Shown here: positions 1 through 8,964 of the stretch, piece by piece
How positions within the stretch are numbered: the first letter of the stretch is position 1
How the letters are laid out: every line of letters starts with the position of its first letter
Assembly (NCBI GenBank): GCA_020051695.1
Contig: JAGVQM010000031.1
Location: 62,001-126,000, forward strand
Length of the DNA: 64,000 nucleotides
From: Candidatus Zixiibacteriota bacterium
GTDB lineage: Bacteria > Zixibacteria > MSB-5A5 > WJJR01 > JAJRUJ01
Reading direction: 5' to 3'
Made by a program: the position numbers and the translations under genes
The notes under the pieces: generated by a model
What the model was told of the DNA's origin: nothing
Databases searched by the model: none
What the model saw: only the letters and a program-made list of their open reading frames with translations

Positions 1-192
1 TGGCAATCCAGCGGCCAACCCGACAACATCGGCTGGCTGGAGACCGAGGCGGGTCGGGCCTTCGTCGAAAATTATTCCACGCCCGATTGGACCGGCCTGA
101 CCGGCGAAGAAAAATACAATTTGCGACAAAACGATCCGCTCAACTACGACACACCTCGGCAAATACGGCTGGGGCTGCGGCTGCATTTTTAA
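1..192 (+). CDS. C-terminal end of a TonB-dependent receptor-like outer-membrane protein (partial)
   Basis: The frame is open from base 1 to the TAA at 190-192 and gives 63 residues. It ends PRQIRLGLRLHF, with alternating hydrophobic residues and a final Phe. That is the usual last beta-strand signature of outer-membrane barrels recognised by the BAM complex, and the preceding NYDTPRQIRLG stretch is typical of TonB-dependent receptors in the FCB group. The N-terminal plug and most of the barrel lie outside the window, so the substrate cannot be guessed. Its stop codon overlaps the stop codon of the convergent gene (TTA at 189-191). The barrel assignment rests on the tail alone. Confidence 0.6.
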   Translation, partial: WQSSGQPDNIGWLETEAGRAFVENYSTPDWTGLTGEEKYNLRQNDPLNYDTPRQIRLGLRLHF

Positions 193-1829
193 TCGGAGAG
201 AACACTCCCCGGGACAATCGTATCGCCTTGTACTGCCTGACTCACGGGGATGAACCAGAATGGTTTTTCCCACATCGAGTAATAACTTGCATCCGGCAGC
301 AATTCCAGATTCTGGTCGAAATACCGGTTGAGAATTACGCGAAAGGTGTTGACCGGCGTGATCGTGTCATATAACAGACTGTCGCCACCGTGGGGCAGAT
401 AATAGGCGTTCAGGATGCTCAGCCGTTCACGCATATTGGTCCGTTCGCTGCTGTTCCAATCCAGATACGCCCCCGGGCCGTGGTCGGATTGCAGGACGAT
501 AATCGGCGGTTGGGAAGAAGCCGCCAGAATTGACTCGATGGCCGTGACGATAATTTTCTCGATGAACTGCAACTGATCGCGATATAACATGATGTAGCCG
601 TCCTGTCGAGTATTCAGGCGGCCGATCAGCCAGTTCCCGTCGGCCAGACTCCAGGCAATCGGCGGGTCGCGCGGTTCGCCGTTCGGTCCGAAAATAAATG
701 GCGGGTGCGGCGCAACCAGGTGCGCGAAGACGAATTTCGGTGAAACCCGCTGCGGCATCTCGGCCAGCAGGTCGGCAGTCCGCAAAATCAACTCCCGCCG
801 GGCTTCGGCCTGCAGATGGCTGAGTCTTTCCCCCCAAAAGGGGACAGGCTTGGTGGACGGGATCAGGAACGGCAATGCCGTACTATTAATCAAACCGCTC
901 TGGAATTCATCCAGGAAGCCGACTTTGCTGGCCGGTTCCAGAAAAACATCCGCGTCGCGCATCTCGGTCGCCGGTGAGCCGGTGGCGAACGCCATGGTGG
1001 TATATCCCCGCTCGCGCAGGAAACGTACCACCCGGCTGTTCAAGAGTATGCGGTCCAATGCCTGCGTATCTTTCGCATTCGCGTAGTACCCGTCCTCGTC
1101 CGCGTCGAGGTATTTGTAATTCAGTGATGACGACAGTGAGAGTGTGGTTTGGCAATAATTCGAACCGCTACGTCCGCCGATATAAAATCCGCGCTGCCTG
1201 AGATAATTATATAATCGGCTGTCGGGATATTCGTACAGGTCGGCCAGGACATCTTCCCGGGCGAAACCGTCAAGGATGATATAGTAAATATCCGGCAGTT
1301 GCGCCTGTGTATCCCTCTTCTCTGCAGCTGGCTGCTCCACGGGTATTCCATCTGCGGCTGTCGGCCGGCTCCCGCCGGCGAGGAAGGCAAAAAACATCGT
1401 GGTCAACGGTACCGCGATTAGGATGACCGTCACGGCATTGGCCCAGCGGGTCAGTCCGGCAGGTTCGTGCCGGGTCCGGAGCAGCAGGAATCCTCCGCCG
1501 AGAAACAGCAGGGCAAACAGCGGCTTGAGCACGAAATTGGCCCCTTCGCGCAGCGTAAACGGGCGGACAGAGAAAAAATACCACAACAGGTCGTACAATT
1601 GGCCATAGGAAAAAAACAACAGGAGAAACAGCGACGTGATCAATGCTCCCTTTCCGATGCTGCGAAAGATGAGGCCGAAGACCAGCCATAACATTAGCGC
1701 CAGCAGCAGACAGACCGCCGCCGGGATTACCATGACCGCCGGCGGGTATTCGCTCATATTCCGACTATAGAGGAATACTGTGGGGAACAGCGCGAACAGC
1801 AGCGGATGAACGATGAATGGTTTTTTCAT
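189..1829 (-). CDS. Membrane-anchored sulfatase/alkaline-phosphatase-fold protein, copy 2
   Basis: A 546-residue protein. The first ~170 residues hold about five hydrophobic segments with short loops, so the N-terminus is a polytopic membrane anchor. The rest looks extracytoplasmic and has the alkaline phosphatase/sulfatase fold: a first metal motif YYIILDGFARED, a possible nucleophile region NYCQTTLSLSSS (Thr rather than the Cys/Ser of true arylsulfatases) and a second metal motif QSDHGPGAYLDW. Proteins of this plan include phosphoglycerol and phosphoethanolamine transferases, so transfer to a surface glycan is as likely as sulfate hydrolysis. I chose the ATG at 1829 because a purine-rich stretch precedes it, it starts 11 bases after the upstream stop, and it begins the first membrane segment (MKKPFIVHPLL). 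It is a close paralogue of the gene before it and is probably cotranscribed with it. Confidence 0.75.
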   Translation of the reverse strand: MKKPFIVHPLLFALFPTVFLYSRNMSEYPPAVMVIPAAVCLLLALMLWLVFGLIFRSIGKGALITSLFLLLFFSYGQLYDLLWYFFSVRPFTLREGANFVLKPLFALLFLGGGFLLLRTRHEPAGLTRWANAVTVILIAVPLTTMFFAFLAGGSRPTAADGIPVEQPAAEKRDTQAQLPDIYYIILDGFAREDVLADLYEYPDSRLYNYLRQRGFYIGGRSGSNYCQTTLSLSSSLNYKYLDADEDGYYANAKDTQALDRILLNSRVVRFLRERGYTTMAFATGSPATEMRDADVFLEPASKVGFLDEFQSGLINSTALPFLIPSTKPVPFWGERLSHLQAEARRELILRTADLLAEMPQRVSPKFVFAHLVAPHPPFIFGPNGEPRDPPIAWSLADGNWLIGRLNTRQDGYIMLYRDQLQFIEKIIVTAIESILAASSQPPIIVLQSDHGPGAYLDWNSSERTNMRERLSILNAYYLPHGGDSLLYDTITPVNTFRVILNRYFDQNLELLPDASYYSMWEKPFWFIPVSQAVQGDTIVPGSVLSD

Positions 1830-1840
1830 TGATGCCTGCC

Positions 1841-3442
1841 TCACCGTATTTCCCGGCCTACCGGCACGAACCAGTACGGCTTGTGCCACAGCGAAAAGTG
1901 GCTTTCATCGGGCAGCAGTTCCAGGTGTTCGCCGAAATAGTGATTGAAGATGACGCGGAAGGTGTTGACCGGCGTAATCGAATCATATACCAGCGAATCG
2001 CCGCCGCCGGGAAGATAATACGCATTCAAAATCCCCAGCCGCTCACGCATGTTCGTGCGTTTGCTGTCATTCCAGTCCAGATATGCTCCGGGGCCGTGGT
2101 CGGCCTGAATGACAATCACCGGCGGCCGGGAAGAATTATCGAGGATGGCGTCAACCATGGTGCTTACCAGCGTTTCAATGTATTGCAGTTGATTGCGGTA
2201 GCCGGTCAGATAATCCTGTCGATTCTTGCCGTACCTGCTGTAAAAGGCATTTCCGTCACTGAGATCGAAAAAACCTTCGGGATTGCGTTCCTCACCATTG
2301 GGCCCGAACAAAAATGGCGGGTGCGGGGTGGGAAGGTGGGCAAAAACGAATTTCGGGGACGGCCGGGACGGCATCTCTCCCAGCATGATAAACATGCGGC
2401 GAATCATTTCCCGCCGGGAATTGGCCTGGGGATGGCTCAAGCCGCCGATCAACGGCAGGTGATACATCTCCGGCAGGAGATGCGGCAGGGGAGTGGACTG
2501 CACCAATCCGTTTTGGAATTCGTCCAGGAACCACACCTTGCCGACCGGCTCCAGAAAAATATCGGCATGACGCAACGTCGTGGGATCATAACCGGAGGCG
2601 AACGCCACGGTGGTATACCCGCGCGCGCGCAGGAAGGACATAACCCGGTTGTCGGCGATTTTCCGGGTCAGCGGTTCACGGTCATCGGAATTGGCGTCAT
2701 AACCGTCCTCGGCCGGGTCGAGATATTTGTAATTCAGGGAGGAAGCCAGAGACAATGTGGTCTGGCAGTAGTTGGCGCCGGCGCGCGCGACCACAAAAAA
2801 TCCCCGCTGTTTCAGGAACTCGACAAGTCGCGAGTGCGGCAGATCGTACAATTCGGCCAGGACATCCGCGCGGGCAAAACCATCAAGGATGATATAATAA
2901 ATATCAGGATATTCTGTATCTTCTGCGGGCGTGTCTCCGCGATCGGGGGAAACGGCTTCCGTGCCATCCGGCCGCATGGGGGTTTTCATTGCAGAATGCA
3001 TCGTGGATACCATGATACTCGCCAGAGGGATGATCAATAAAATGGCGGCGGCGTAATTTGCCCAGCGGGTAACCAACACGAGGTCGCTTTTCGTCCGCCG
3101 CAGCAAAATGATCCCAACTAACAGTAATAATCCCGTCAACGGGAGCAGGACATATTCCGCCCCGAACGTGAATGGTCGCACGGCAAAGGCATACCACAAA
3201 ACATTGTACAGATGGCCATAGGAGAAAAACAGCAGGAGAAACCACGATGCCGCCAGCGCGCTTTTTCGGGGATTATGCGATATCAGCCCAAACAACAACC
3301 GGCAGCATGCTGTCAGAATCAGGGATGCCAGCAGCGGCACGATCACCACGGTGGTGGAATATTCTGTTGTATTGTGGCTGTACAAAAACAGCGTGGGGAA
3401 CAACGCCAAAAGCAGGGGGTGGATGGGCTTGACGTTTTTCAT
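1841..3442 (-). CDS. Membrane-anchored sulfatase/alkaline-phosphatase-fold protein, copy 1
   Basis: A 533-residue paralogue of the next gene downstream, alike along its whole length. It starts MKNVKPIHPLLLALFPT, has about five membrane segments in the first ~165 residues, then the metal motif DIYYIILDGFARADV, the candidate nucleophile region NYCQTTLSLASS, and the second metal motif QADHGPGAYLDW. Both copies keep every motif, so both may be active. Transfer or hydrolysis of phospho- or sulfo-groups on envelope glycans is inferred from the fold and topology; no substrate can be read. The ATG at 3442 was preferred to an earlier in-frame codon at 3469 because it begins the hydrophobic anchor and matches the start of the paralogue. 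It is first in a two-gene unit with an 11-base gap. Confidence 0.75.
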   Translation of the reverse strand: MKNVKPIHPLLLALFPTLFLYSHNTTEYSTTVVIVPLLASLILTACCRLLFGLISHNPRKSALAASWFLLLFFSYGHLYNVLWYAFAVRPFTFGAEYVLLPLTGLLLLVGIILLRRTKSDLVLVTRWANYAAAILLIIPLASIMVSTMHSAMKTPMRPDGTEAVSPDRGDTPAEDTEYPDIYYIILDGFARADVLAELYDLPHSRLVEFLKQRGFFVVARAGANYCQTTLSLASSLNYKYLDPAEDGYDANSDDREPLTRKIADNRVMSFLRARGYTTVAFASGYDPTTLRHADIFLEPVGKVWFLDEFQNGLVQSTPLPHLLPEMYHLPLIGGLSHPQANSRREMIRRMFIMLGEMPSRPSPKFVFAHLPTPHPPFLFGPNGEERNPEGFFDLSDGNAFYSRYGKNRQDYLTGYRNQLQYIETLVSTMVDAILDNSSRPPVIVIQADHGPGAYLDWNDSKRTNMRERLGILNAYYLPGGGDSLVYDSITPVNTFRVIFNHYFGEHLELLPDESHFSLWHKPYWFVPVGREIR

Positions 3443-3569
3443 GACCGGCGGCCTTTTTGCACAACCCAATTAAACCACGAAAAACAGCGTGGTCAAGGCC
3501 AATGCCGCTTATGAGAAACAACAACAATCGGCGGAGGCAGTGTAATCGCAGATAAGGGAGTCCGCCCGA

Positions 3570-4733
3570 TTACGCCGAACGCAATGCCGTATCCAGATCG
3601 TCAATCAAATCTTCGGCATCTTCAATGCCCACTGACAGCCGGATCAGGTCGTCAGTCAGGCCCTTTTCACGGCGGATGATCTCGGGAATCGAGGCATGGG
3701 TCATGATGCCGGGGTGTTCGATCAACGATTCCACCCCGCCCAGCGACTCGGCGCACTGGAATAGTCGTGTCGCCTGGCAGACCCGCCGCGCAGCTTCTAC
3801 GTCACCGGCAAGATAAAATGAGACAATCCCGCCGAAGCCGGTCATCTGCCGGTTCGCCAGTTGATGATGCGGATGTGACGGTAATCCGGGATAGATCACC
3901 CGTCTTACGCGCGGGTGCTGTTCGAGAAATACCGCTACTTTTTGCGCGTTGGCCTCGTGTTGCCGCATACGCAGCCCGAGGGTCTTCAACCCGCGCAGGA
4001 ACACCCAGCAATCAAACGGCCCGAGGCAGGCGCCGGCGGCATTCTGCGTGAAACGCAGCCGTTCGGCGATTTGTTCGTTCGCGGTTACCACGCAACCGCC
4101 GACGGCGTCAGCATGCCCGCCAATGTATTTGGTCATCGAGTGCAGGGCGACATCCGCGCCCAGGGCCAGCGGCTGCTGAAAATATGGTGAGGCAAACGTA
4201 TTATCGACTACAAACACCCATTGACGGCTGCGGCAGAGTTCAGCGGCGGCTGCCAGATCGGTGATTTTCAACAGCGGATTGGTCGGTGATTCCACCCAGA
4301 GCATTTTGGTGGCCGGTCCGGCCGCGGCGGCGATCTCTTCGAGGTCCGAGGTGTTAACATAGGTGTATTCCAGCCCGTACCGGCGGAACACTGTTTCGAA
4401 AACCCGGTACGTCCCGCCGTACACGTCATCCGAACAAATCACGTGATCGCCGGATTTCAACAGCGTCATGACCGTCGAAATGGCGGCCATCCCGGAGGAA
4501 TAGACGATCCCGTGCGTCCCCCCCTCCAGTGAGGCCAGGCATTGTTCCAGCGCTTCGCGGGTCGGGTTCTGGGTGCGGGAATATTCATACCCGGTATGTT
4601 CACCCGGACCCCGCTGGACGTAGGTCGATGTCTGAAAAATGGGGACACTGATTGCGCCGGTCCGTGGCTCGGGCGCCTGCCCGGCATGGATGGCGCGGGT
4701 ATCAAAATGGAGTTGCTGGTTTTCGTCGCGCAT
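3570..4733 (-). CDS. Cystathionine gamma-lyase/gamma-synthase family PLP enzyme
   Basis: A 387-residue, full-length Cys/Met metabolism PLP enzyme (fold type I). Family landmarks are in order: the N-terminal HFDTRAIHAGQ, the tetramer-type YEYSRTQNPTREALE, the PLP-phosphate loop SSGMAAIST, the DNTFASPYFQQPL stretch and the PLP lysine in SMTKYIGGHADAVGG. The C-terminal SLGGVESLIEHP matches the substrate-contact region of gamma-lyases and gamma-synthases. It lies 22 bases after a cystathionine beta-synthase-like gene on the same strand, so the pair most likely runs reverse transsulfuration (homocysteine plus serine to cystathionine to cysteine). That favours gamma-lyase, but sequence alone does not exclude gamma-synthase. 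It is cytoplasmic. Confidence 0.9.
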   Translation of the reverse strand: MRDENQQLHFDTRAIHAGQAPEPRTGAISVPIFQTSTYVQRGPGEHTGYEYSRTQNPTREALEQCLASLEGGTHGIVYSSGMAAISTVMTLLKSGDHVICSDDVYGGTYRVFETVFRRYGLEYTYVNTSDLEEIAAAAGPATKMLWVESPTNPLLKITDLAAAAELCRSRQWVFVVDNTFASPYFQQPLALGADVALHSMTKYIGGHADAVGGCVVTANEQIAERLRFTQNAAGACLGPFDCWVFLRGLKTLGLRMRQHEANAQKVAVFLEQHPRVRRVIYPGLPSHPHHQLANRQMTGFGGIVSFYLAGDVEAARRVCQATRLFQCAESLGGVESLIEHPGIMTHASIPEIIRREKGLTDDLIRLSVGIEDAEDLIDDLDTALRSA

Positions 4734-4755
4734 ATGATCGTCCGCAGTCTTCCGG

Positions 4756-5748
4756 TTACTGGTTGCCGTTGCCGCCCGCGTAGCCCCGTTCGCTCATCCA
4801 CTCGTCGCGGTAAAACTTGGACAGATACCGCGAGCCGGAATCGGGCAGGATAGTCACCACTCGTTTCACGCCGGGATTGTCCGTGAGATATTTCAGCACC
4901 CCGCAGACTGCCGACCCCGATGAGCCACCGGCAAACAGGCCTTCCTCGGTGCACAACCGCCGCGCCATCAGAAATGATTCCCGGTCATCGACCTGGACCA
5001 TGTCATCGAGCACCGAAAAATCCATCGCCCCGGTCAACTGGTCGTCCCCGATCCCTTCGACCTGATAGACAAACGGTTCAATCATGACTTGTCGTTTGTA
5101 CCAGTCATAAAACACCGACCCTTTGATGTCTACGCCGATAATTTTAATCCCCGGGATTTTTTCCTTCAAAAACCGCGCGGAACCCGATAGCGTCCCGCCG
5201 GTGCCGACATCCGCGATAAAAGCATCCAGTTTGCCGTCCACTTGTTCGAAGATCTCCGGCCCGGTAGTGTGATAGTGGGCCGCGATATTGTCCTGTGAAT
5301 GGTATTGATTGAGATAAAATGAACCGGGTGTCTCGCGGGCGATCCGTTTGGCAGTCTCGTAATATGATTCGGGGGAATCGGCGGGAACATTGGTTTTGGT
5401 CACGACGACTTCCGCGCCGAACGATTTCAGCAGGTTCACTTTCTCCTGCGACATCTTGTCCGGCATGGTGAAAATGGCCTTATACCCCTTGATCGCCGCG
5501 GCCATGGCCACGCCGACCCCGGTATTGCCGGAGGTGTTTTCAACAATCGTCGCGCCGGGTTTGAGCTTGCCCGCTTTTTCGGCCTGTTCGATAATGTACA
5601 GCGCCATGCGGTCTTTCACCGACCCGCCGGGATTTAAAAACTCAGGTTTGACCAGGATTTCGGTTTTGAATTCGCGGCCGATCCGGTTGAGCCGGACCAG
5701 CGGCGTCTCACCGATGCCGTGCAGAATATTGTCGATTATTTTTCTCAT
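4756..5748 (-). CDS. Cystathionine beta-synthase-like / cysteine synthase family PLP enzyme
   Basis: A fold-type II PLP enzyme of 330 residues. Visible motifs are GETPLVRLN, the PLP lysine in NPGGSVKDRMA, the substrate loop ENTSGNTGVG, the phosphate-binding GTGGTLSGSARF and GGSSGSAV near the end. The central stretch (PESYYETAKRIARETPG, then YLNQYHSQDNIAAHY) resembles cystathionine beta-synthases more than O-acetylserine sulfhydrylases. It lacks the C-terminal CBS-domain pair of eukaryotic enzymes, so AdoMet control through that region is not expected. The ATG at 5748 is preferred to the ATG at 5763 because AGAGAAAAGAG precedes it at a suitable distance. It is first in the pair with the gamma-lyase-like gene. 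Confidence 0.87.
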   Translation of the reverse strand: MRKIIDNILHGIGETPLVRLNRIGREFKTEILVKPEFLNPGGSVKDRMALYIIEQAEKAGKLKPGATIVENTSGNTGVGVAMAAAIKGYKAIFTMPDKMSQEKVNLLKSFGAEVVVTKTNVPADSPESYYETAKRIARETPGSFYLNQYHSQDNIAAHYHTTGPEIFEQVDGKLDAFIADVGTGGTLSGSARFLKEKIPGIKIIGVDIKGSVFYDWYKRQVMIEPFVYQVEGIGDDQLTGAMDFSVLDDMVQVDDRESFLMARRLCTEEGLFAGGSSGSAVCGVLKYLTDNPGVKRVVTILPDSGSRYLSKFYRDEWMSERGYAGGNGNQ

Positions 5749-5856
5749 GCTCTTTTCTCTCATTCAACTGTTGCAGTTTCGGTACATATCGCGTCCTGGC
5801 GGAAGCGCCGGCGCGCCTCCGTTTTTGATTACACTAACAACGTCGGCAAAAGGCGC

Positions 5857-5881
5857 CCTGTTTGTAACAGGCAGCTTTTTT
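5857..5881. terminator. Possible intrinsic terminator between the M6 protease and the transsulfuration pair
   Basis: A 6-base perfect stem (CCTGTT, loop TGT, AACAGG at 5857-5871) is followed on the plus strand by six T at 5876-5881. On the minus strand the hairpin is followed by GCGCCTTTTG. It lies just downstream of the M6 protease stop and upstream of the beta-synthase-like gene. The stem is short and the T-run favours the plus strand, so this is tentative. Confidence 0.35.
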
Positions 5882-5913
5882 ATGGTGTGAGCCGGAACAG
5901 CTCGGTCAGCCAA

Positions 5914-8505
5914 TCATTCCACACATCCGGGGATCAGGGTCCCCCGGCTGAGATACACAAAATTGACCAGAAATGTGACATCCAGCGGCGTCGCCATGCA
6001 ATCGCCGTTGACATCCACGGAGTTCACCCCATTGGGGGGCGCGGCTGTCCCACGGTAGATATAATTGACGGCATAAGCCACATCGAGCGGCGTGACAAAT
6101 TCATCGCCGTTAAGGTCGCCCGGAGTGTACGCGGGACCGGCAGCGCTCAGCCAATCGATAATTGCGGCAAAGACCACCGCCCGCTTGGTGTATCCGGGCA
6201 GGCCATCGGCGATGGCCTCCATGCCGAATCCCAGAAAGACGATTTTATAATCCTGCGCGGCCACATGGATCCCCGCCGCATCGGTCGAATTGTAATACGT
6301 ATAGCATACCCGGGCCAGGGGATCGGCCGGGACCAGGATGTCCGGCGAGGTCTGGTTGGCGGCGCCGCCCGGACCGCCCAGCGGCAGTGAGTGGCCATTG
6401 CTGATCGGATCACCGGCCACGCCCTGAGCGAGGATCAAAGGCGAGCCTGCGGCGAAGCGGACATGCAAATAGTCGCGGAGGAATGTCGAATCGGCATCGT
6501 TGGCCAGGTCTTCGGCGATATCCTGTCCGGTCAGCAGCAGACGTCCGCCGTTGTCCAGCAACTCGCGAAGCGCGGCGACATCGGCGGTGCTGAGCACATC
6601 GCTGCGGCTGTTGCCGGTCAGCCACACCGTATATGGATAATCACGCAGTGTATCGGGTGAGGGGGATGATTGCGCGGCCTTGGTCCATACCGTGTACGGC
6701 GTCCGAAGCGAATCGAGTATACCGGACAGATATTCCTGGTAATCCAGGGGATTGTTGTTGTCGTCATCGACCAGGATCACCTGCGGCGGTCCGACATCGG
6801 CAATGAGTGTATCATAAATGATATTCTCGCCGCCGTTGGCCGAATACAGCAACTCGAATTTGACAATGGTCGGCGGAAAGCCGGCGTCCACGGAAAAGAT
6901 GATCGGATCCGCAGCGTTGGACCCCTGTTGTCCGTTCAGGAGATCGCCGAAGTCGGCGACCGCATCGGCAAAGAGGATCTCGGGGTCGATCGTGGAAACC
7001 GTCATCGTCAAGCCGAGCGCATCCATGCCCAGATTGTCGACGGTAATCACCAGTTCGACGCCGTTTTCTCCCGGGTCGGGCCGGCCGTCACCGTTGCCCA
7101 AAACATCGGCAAAGGTCACAGTGTCCCGAATAAGGTACGGGCGGCCGTACACAATGTCCAGTTCCGCGGTCATGAGCGGACCGGAATTGGAAATATCGTA
7201 GATGCCGATCCCGGTAGGGTTACCCAGATAGTTATTGCTGTTGGGTGTCGTAAAATCATGGAATTCCCGATTGTTGCTGGACCCCGGCCAGGGGTCCCCG
7301 CCGTCACTGCCGCCGCCTGCTTCGAGCTGGAATAACCCGTCGGCCTGCTCCACCGCTACCAGGGGATGGTTTTCATCCCAGTTCCCCGAGCGCGTTTCGT
7401 CGATATGCCAGATCAACAGACCGTCACCGGGGAGGGAGGCGTCGGAAAGGTAGCGTTGGCGGTTTTCGACCAGAAAATATTCCGGCCCGGTCTGGCCCAG
7501 TGTCCACAGCCGATAGGCCACCGGCGAATCCTCGGCGCGCGCGATCTCCACGGCTGGGGTATTGATCAGGATGTTAACGGGCTGGACAAAGCCGAGTTCC
7601 TGCTTGCACCAGGCATCAAAGTGGGCGGGACGGTGACCGCCGCCGTTCCAGCTTCCACCGGACATCAGCGACCAACTCCCCACGCCGGAGGAGGAATAGT
7701 CGGTATCGTATAAATCGGGCATGCCCAGCACGTGGCCGAATTCGTGGCAAAAAACGCCGATATCGGTAATCACGCCGGGCGAGCGGACTTCCGGTTCAAC
7801 GGAGTAATCCGAGACATAGACGCCGTCTTTCAGGACACCGCCGATGCTCGAGCGGTGGGACCAGATATCGTTATCCGACCCGGTTTCCTCGGCGCCGTAC
7901 CCGGCGAAAACCACAAAAATGCCGTCAACCCAGCCGTCATTGTTACTGTCGTATTGCGAATAATCCAGGTCGGGGTCGGCGGCGTTGACCGCATCAGCGA
8001 CCATTTGCGGCGCACAGCGCGGACAGGTCCCGAAACCGTTCTGGGCATTGACATAATAGGCATATGTCTGTGGCATGCGGTACCAGCCGACGACATCCCC
8101 CTCCAGAAAAAAAGTACCGTAGGAGTTTTCCCAGTAAAACTCACTCATGCTGCCGTACGGCATTTTGTCCCAGGAAAACAATACACTATCGAATTGCCCG
8201 GCCTCCGGGGCCGGGGTAAATGACGTATACTGGTGATCGGAAAAATCGACCAAGATGACGGGGACGCGCATCGTATCGACATCACCGTCCAGCGGCGAGA
8301 TCAGCGGCCGGGCAAATTCCGGGCGTTCGATATGGAAATATCCCCGTGTCCGGGCGTCGAGTTGCCGGGCAACGATGGCAGGCAACCGGTCTTCCAGTTC
8401 AAGTTTGTCCTGCAACCCGGGTTTCATGGGGCTGGCGGAGGTGAAAACCGGCAGCAGGCAGAGGACTGCCGTGCCGAGCAAACGAGTGCATGTGCGTCGA
8501 TTCAT
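5914..8505 (-). CDS. Secreted M6-family metalloprotease with C-terminal dockerin-like repeats
   Basis: An 863-residue secreted protein. Residues 1-25 are a signal peptide (ending near SASP). The peptidase domain (~75-450) carries the M6 zinc site HEFGHVLGMPD, with H254, E255, H258 and the third ligand D264, plus the MSGGSW turn just after it. Middle residues (~455-790) look like beta-sandwich and flavodoxin/DJ-1-like modules (VILVDDDNNNP, LTGQDIAEDLA). The last ~65 residues hold two calcium-loop repeats, GDLNGDEFVTPLDVAYAV and VDVNGDCMATPLDVTFLV, like type I dockerins. M6 peptidases (immune inhibitor A type) degrade extracellular protein. The dockerin suggests docking on a cohesin-bearing partner or surface, but none is in the window. 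GAGAGG precedes the ATG by 8 bases. Confidence 0.88.
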   Translation of the reverse strand: MNRRTCTRLLGTAVLCLLPVFTSASPMKPGLQDKLELEDRLPAIVARQLDARTRGYFHIERPEFARPLISPLDGDVDTMRVPVILVDFSDHQYTSFTPAPEAGQFDSVLFSWDKMPYGSMSEFYWENSYGTFFLEGDVVGWYRMPQTYAYYVNAQNGFGTCPRCAPQMVADAVNAADPDLDYSQYDSNNDGWVDGIFVVFAGYGAEETGSDNDIWSHRSSIGGVLKDGVYVSDYSVEPEVRSPGVITDIGVFCHEFGHVLGMPDLYDTDYSSSGVGSWSLMSGGSWNGGGHRPAHFDAWCKQELGFVQPVNILINTPAVEIARAEDSPVAYRLWTLGQTGPEYFLVENRQRYLSDASLPGDGLLIWHIDETRSGNWDENHPLVAVEQADGLFQLEAGGGSDGGDPWPGSSNNREFHDFTTPNSNNYLGNPTGIGIYDISNSGPLMTAELDIVYGRPYLIRDTVTFADVLGNGDGRPDPGENGVELVITVDNLGMDALGLTMTVSTIDPEILFADAVADFGDLLNGQQGSNAADPIIFSVDAGFPPTIVKFELLYSANGGENIIYDTLIADVGPPQVILVDDDNNNPLDYQEYLSGILDSLRTPYTVWTKAAQSSPSPDTLRDYPYTVWLTGNSRSDVLSTADVAALRELLDNGGRLLLTGQDIAEDLANDADSTFLRDYLHVRFAAGSPLILAQGVAGDPISNGHSLPLGGPGGAANQTSPDILVPADPLARVCYTYYNSTDAAGIHVAAQDYKIVFLGFGMEAIADGLPGYTKRAVVFAAIIDWLSAAGPAYTPGDLNGDEFVTPLDVAYAVNYIYRGTAAPPNGVNSVDVNGDCMATPLDVTFLVNFVYLSRGTLIPGCVE

Positions 8506-8964
8506 GTGGTCAACCTCTCAGGTGTAACAAGCCCTGTCAGGGGCATCTGACCGGTGGCCCGGTTTCGGCCGGTTATTGTTGGTATCGGCGGGACTAACTC
8601 TTTGGTAAATCTATAGTTCAATGTCTCCCGGTGTCCTGTGTTCTCTATCCGGTTTGTTAATTGTGGCCGGCGGGTAATCTTGAGTTATCTGTGTGGGCCA
8701 AGCCCTGCTCCCAAGTAACTTATTGTCGTTCTGCCTCTTATTTGTACGTCACCCTCGTCACTATTGCTGGTATAAAATATATAAATAAACTCTTAATTGT
8801 AAAGGATAAAGGTAAACATTTTCCATCAGGCGGCCCGCCGGACAGCGGGTAAGCGACGGCAAATCACCGGCCGGCCCGAAAGTTTACATTGACACCAACG
8901 CTCCGGCCAGCGAACATACTCACGGTCGAAACGGACAATAGACCTGTAGACCTGGGGAGGAACA
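8506..8964. other. Divergent intergenic region between the M6 protease and the Yip1 gene
   Basis: No convincing gene. It must carry the promoters of two divergent genes. The patch 8760-8815 is clearly AT-rich, with a TATAAAATATATAAA-like run that could supply a -10 element for the plus-strand gene. I could not pair it with a good -35. Ribosome-binding sequence GGGGAGG (8954-8960) belongs to the next gene. Confidence 0.4.

Noticed and set aside
1817-3040. Long open frame on the plus strand opposite the sulfatase-like genes
   Set aside because: It is antisense to two well-supported genes, has no family features and no ribosome-binding site. High GC makes such frames common.
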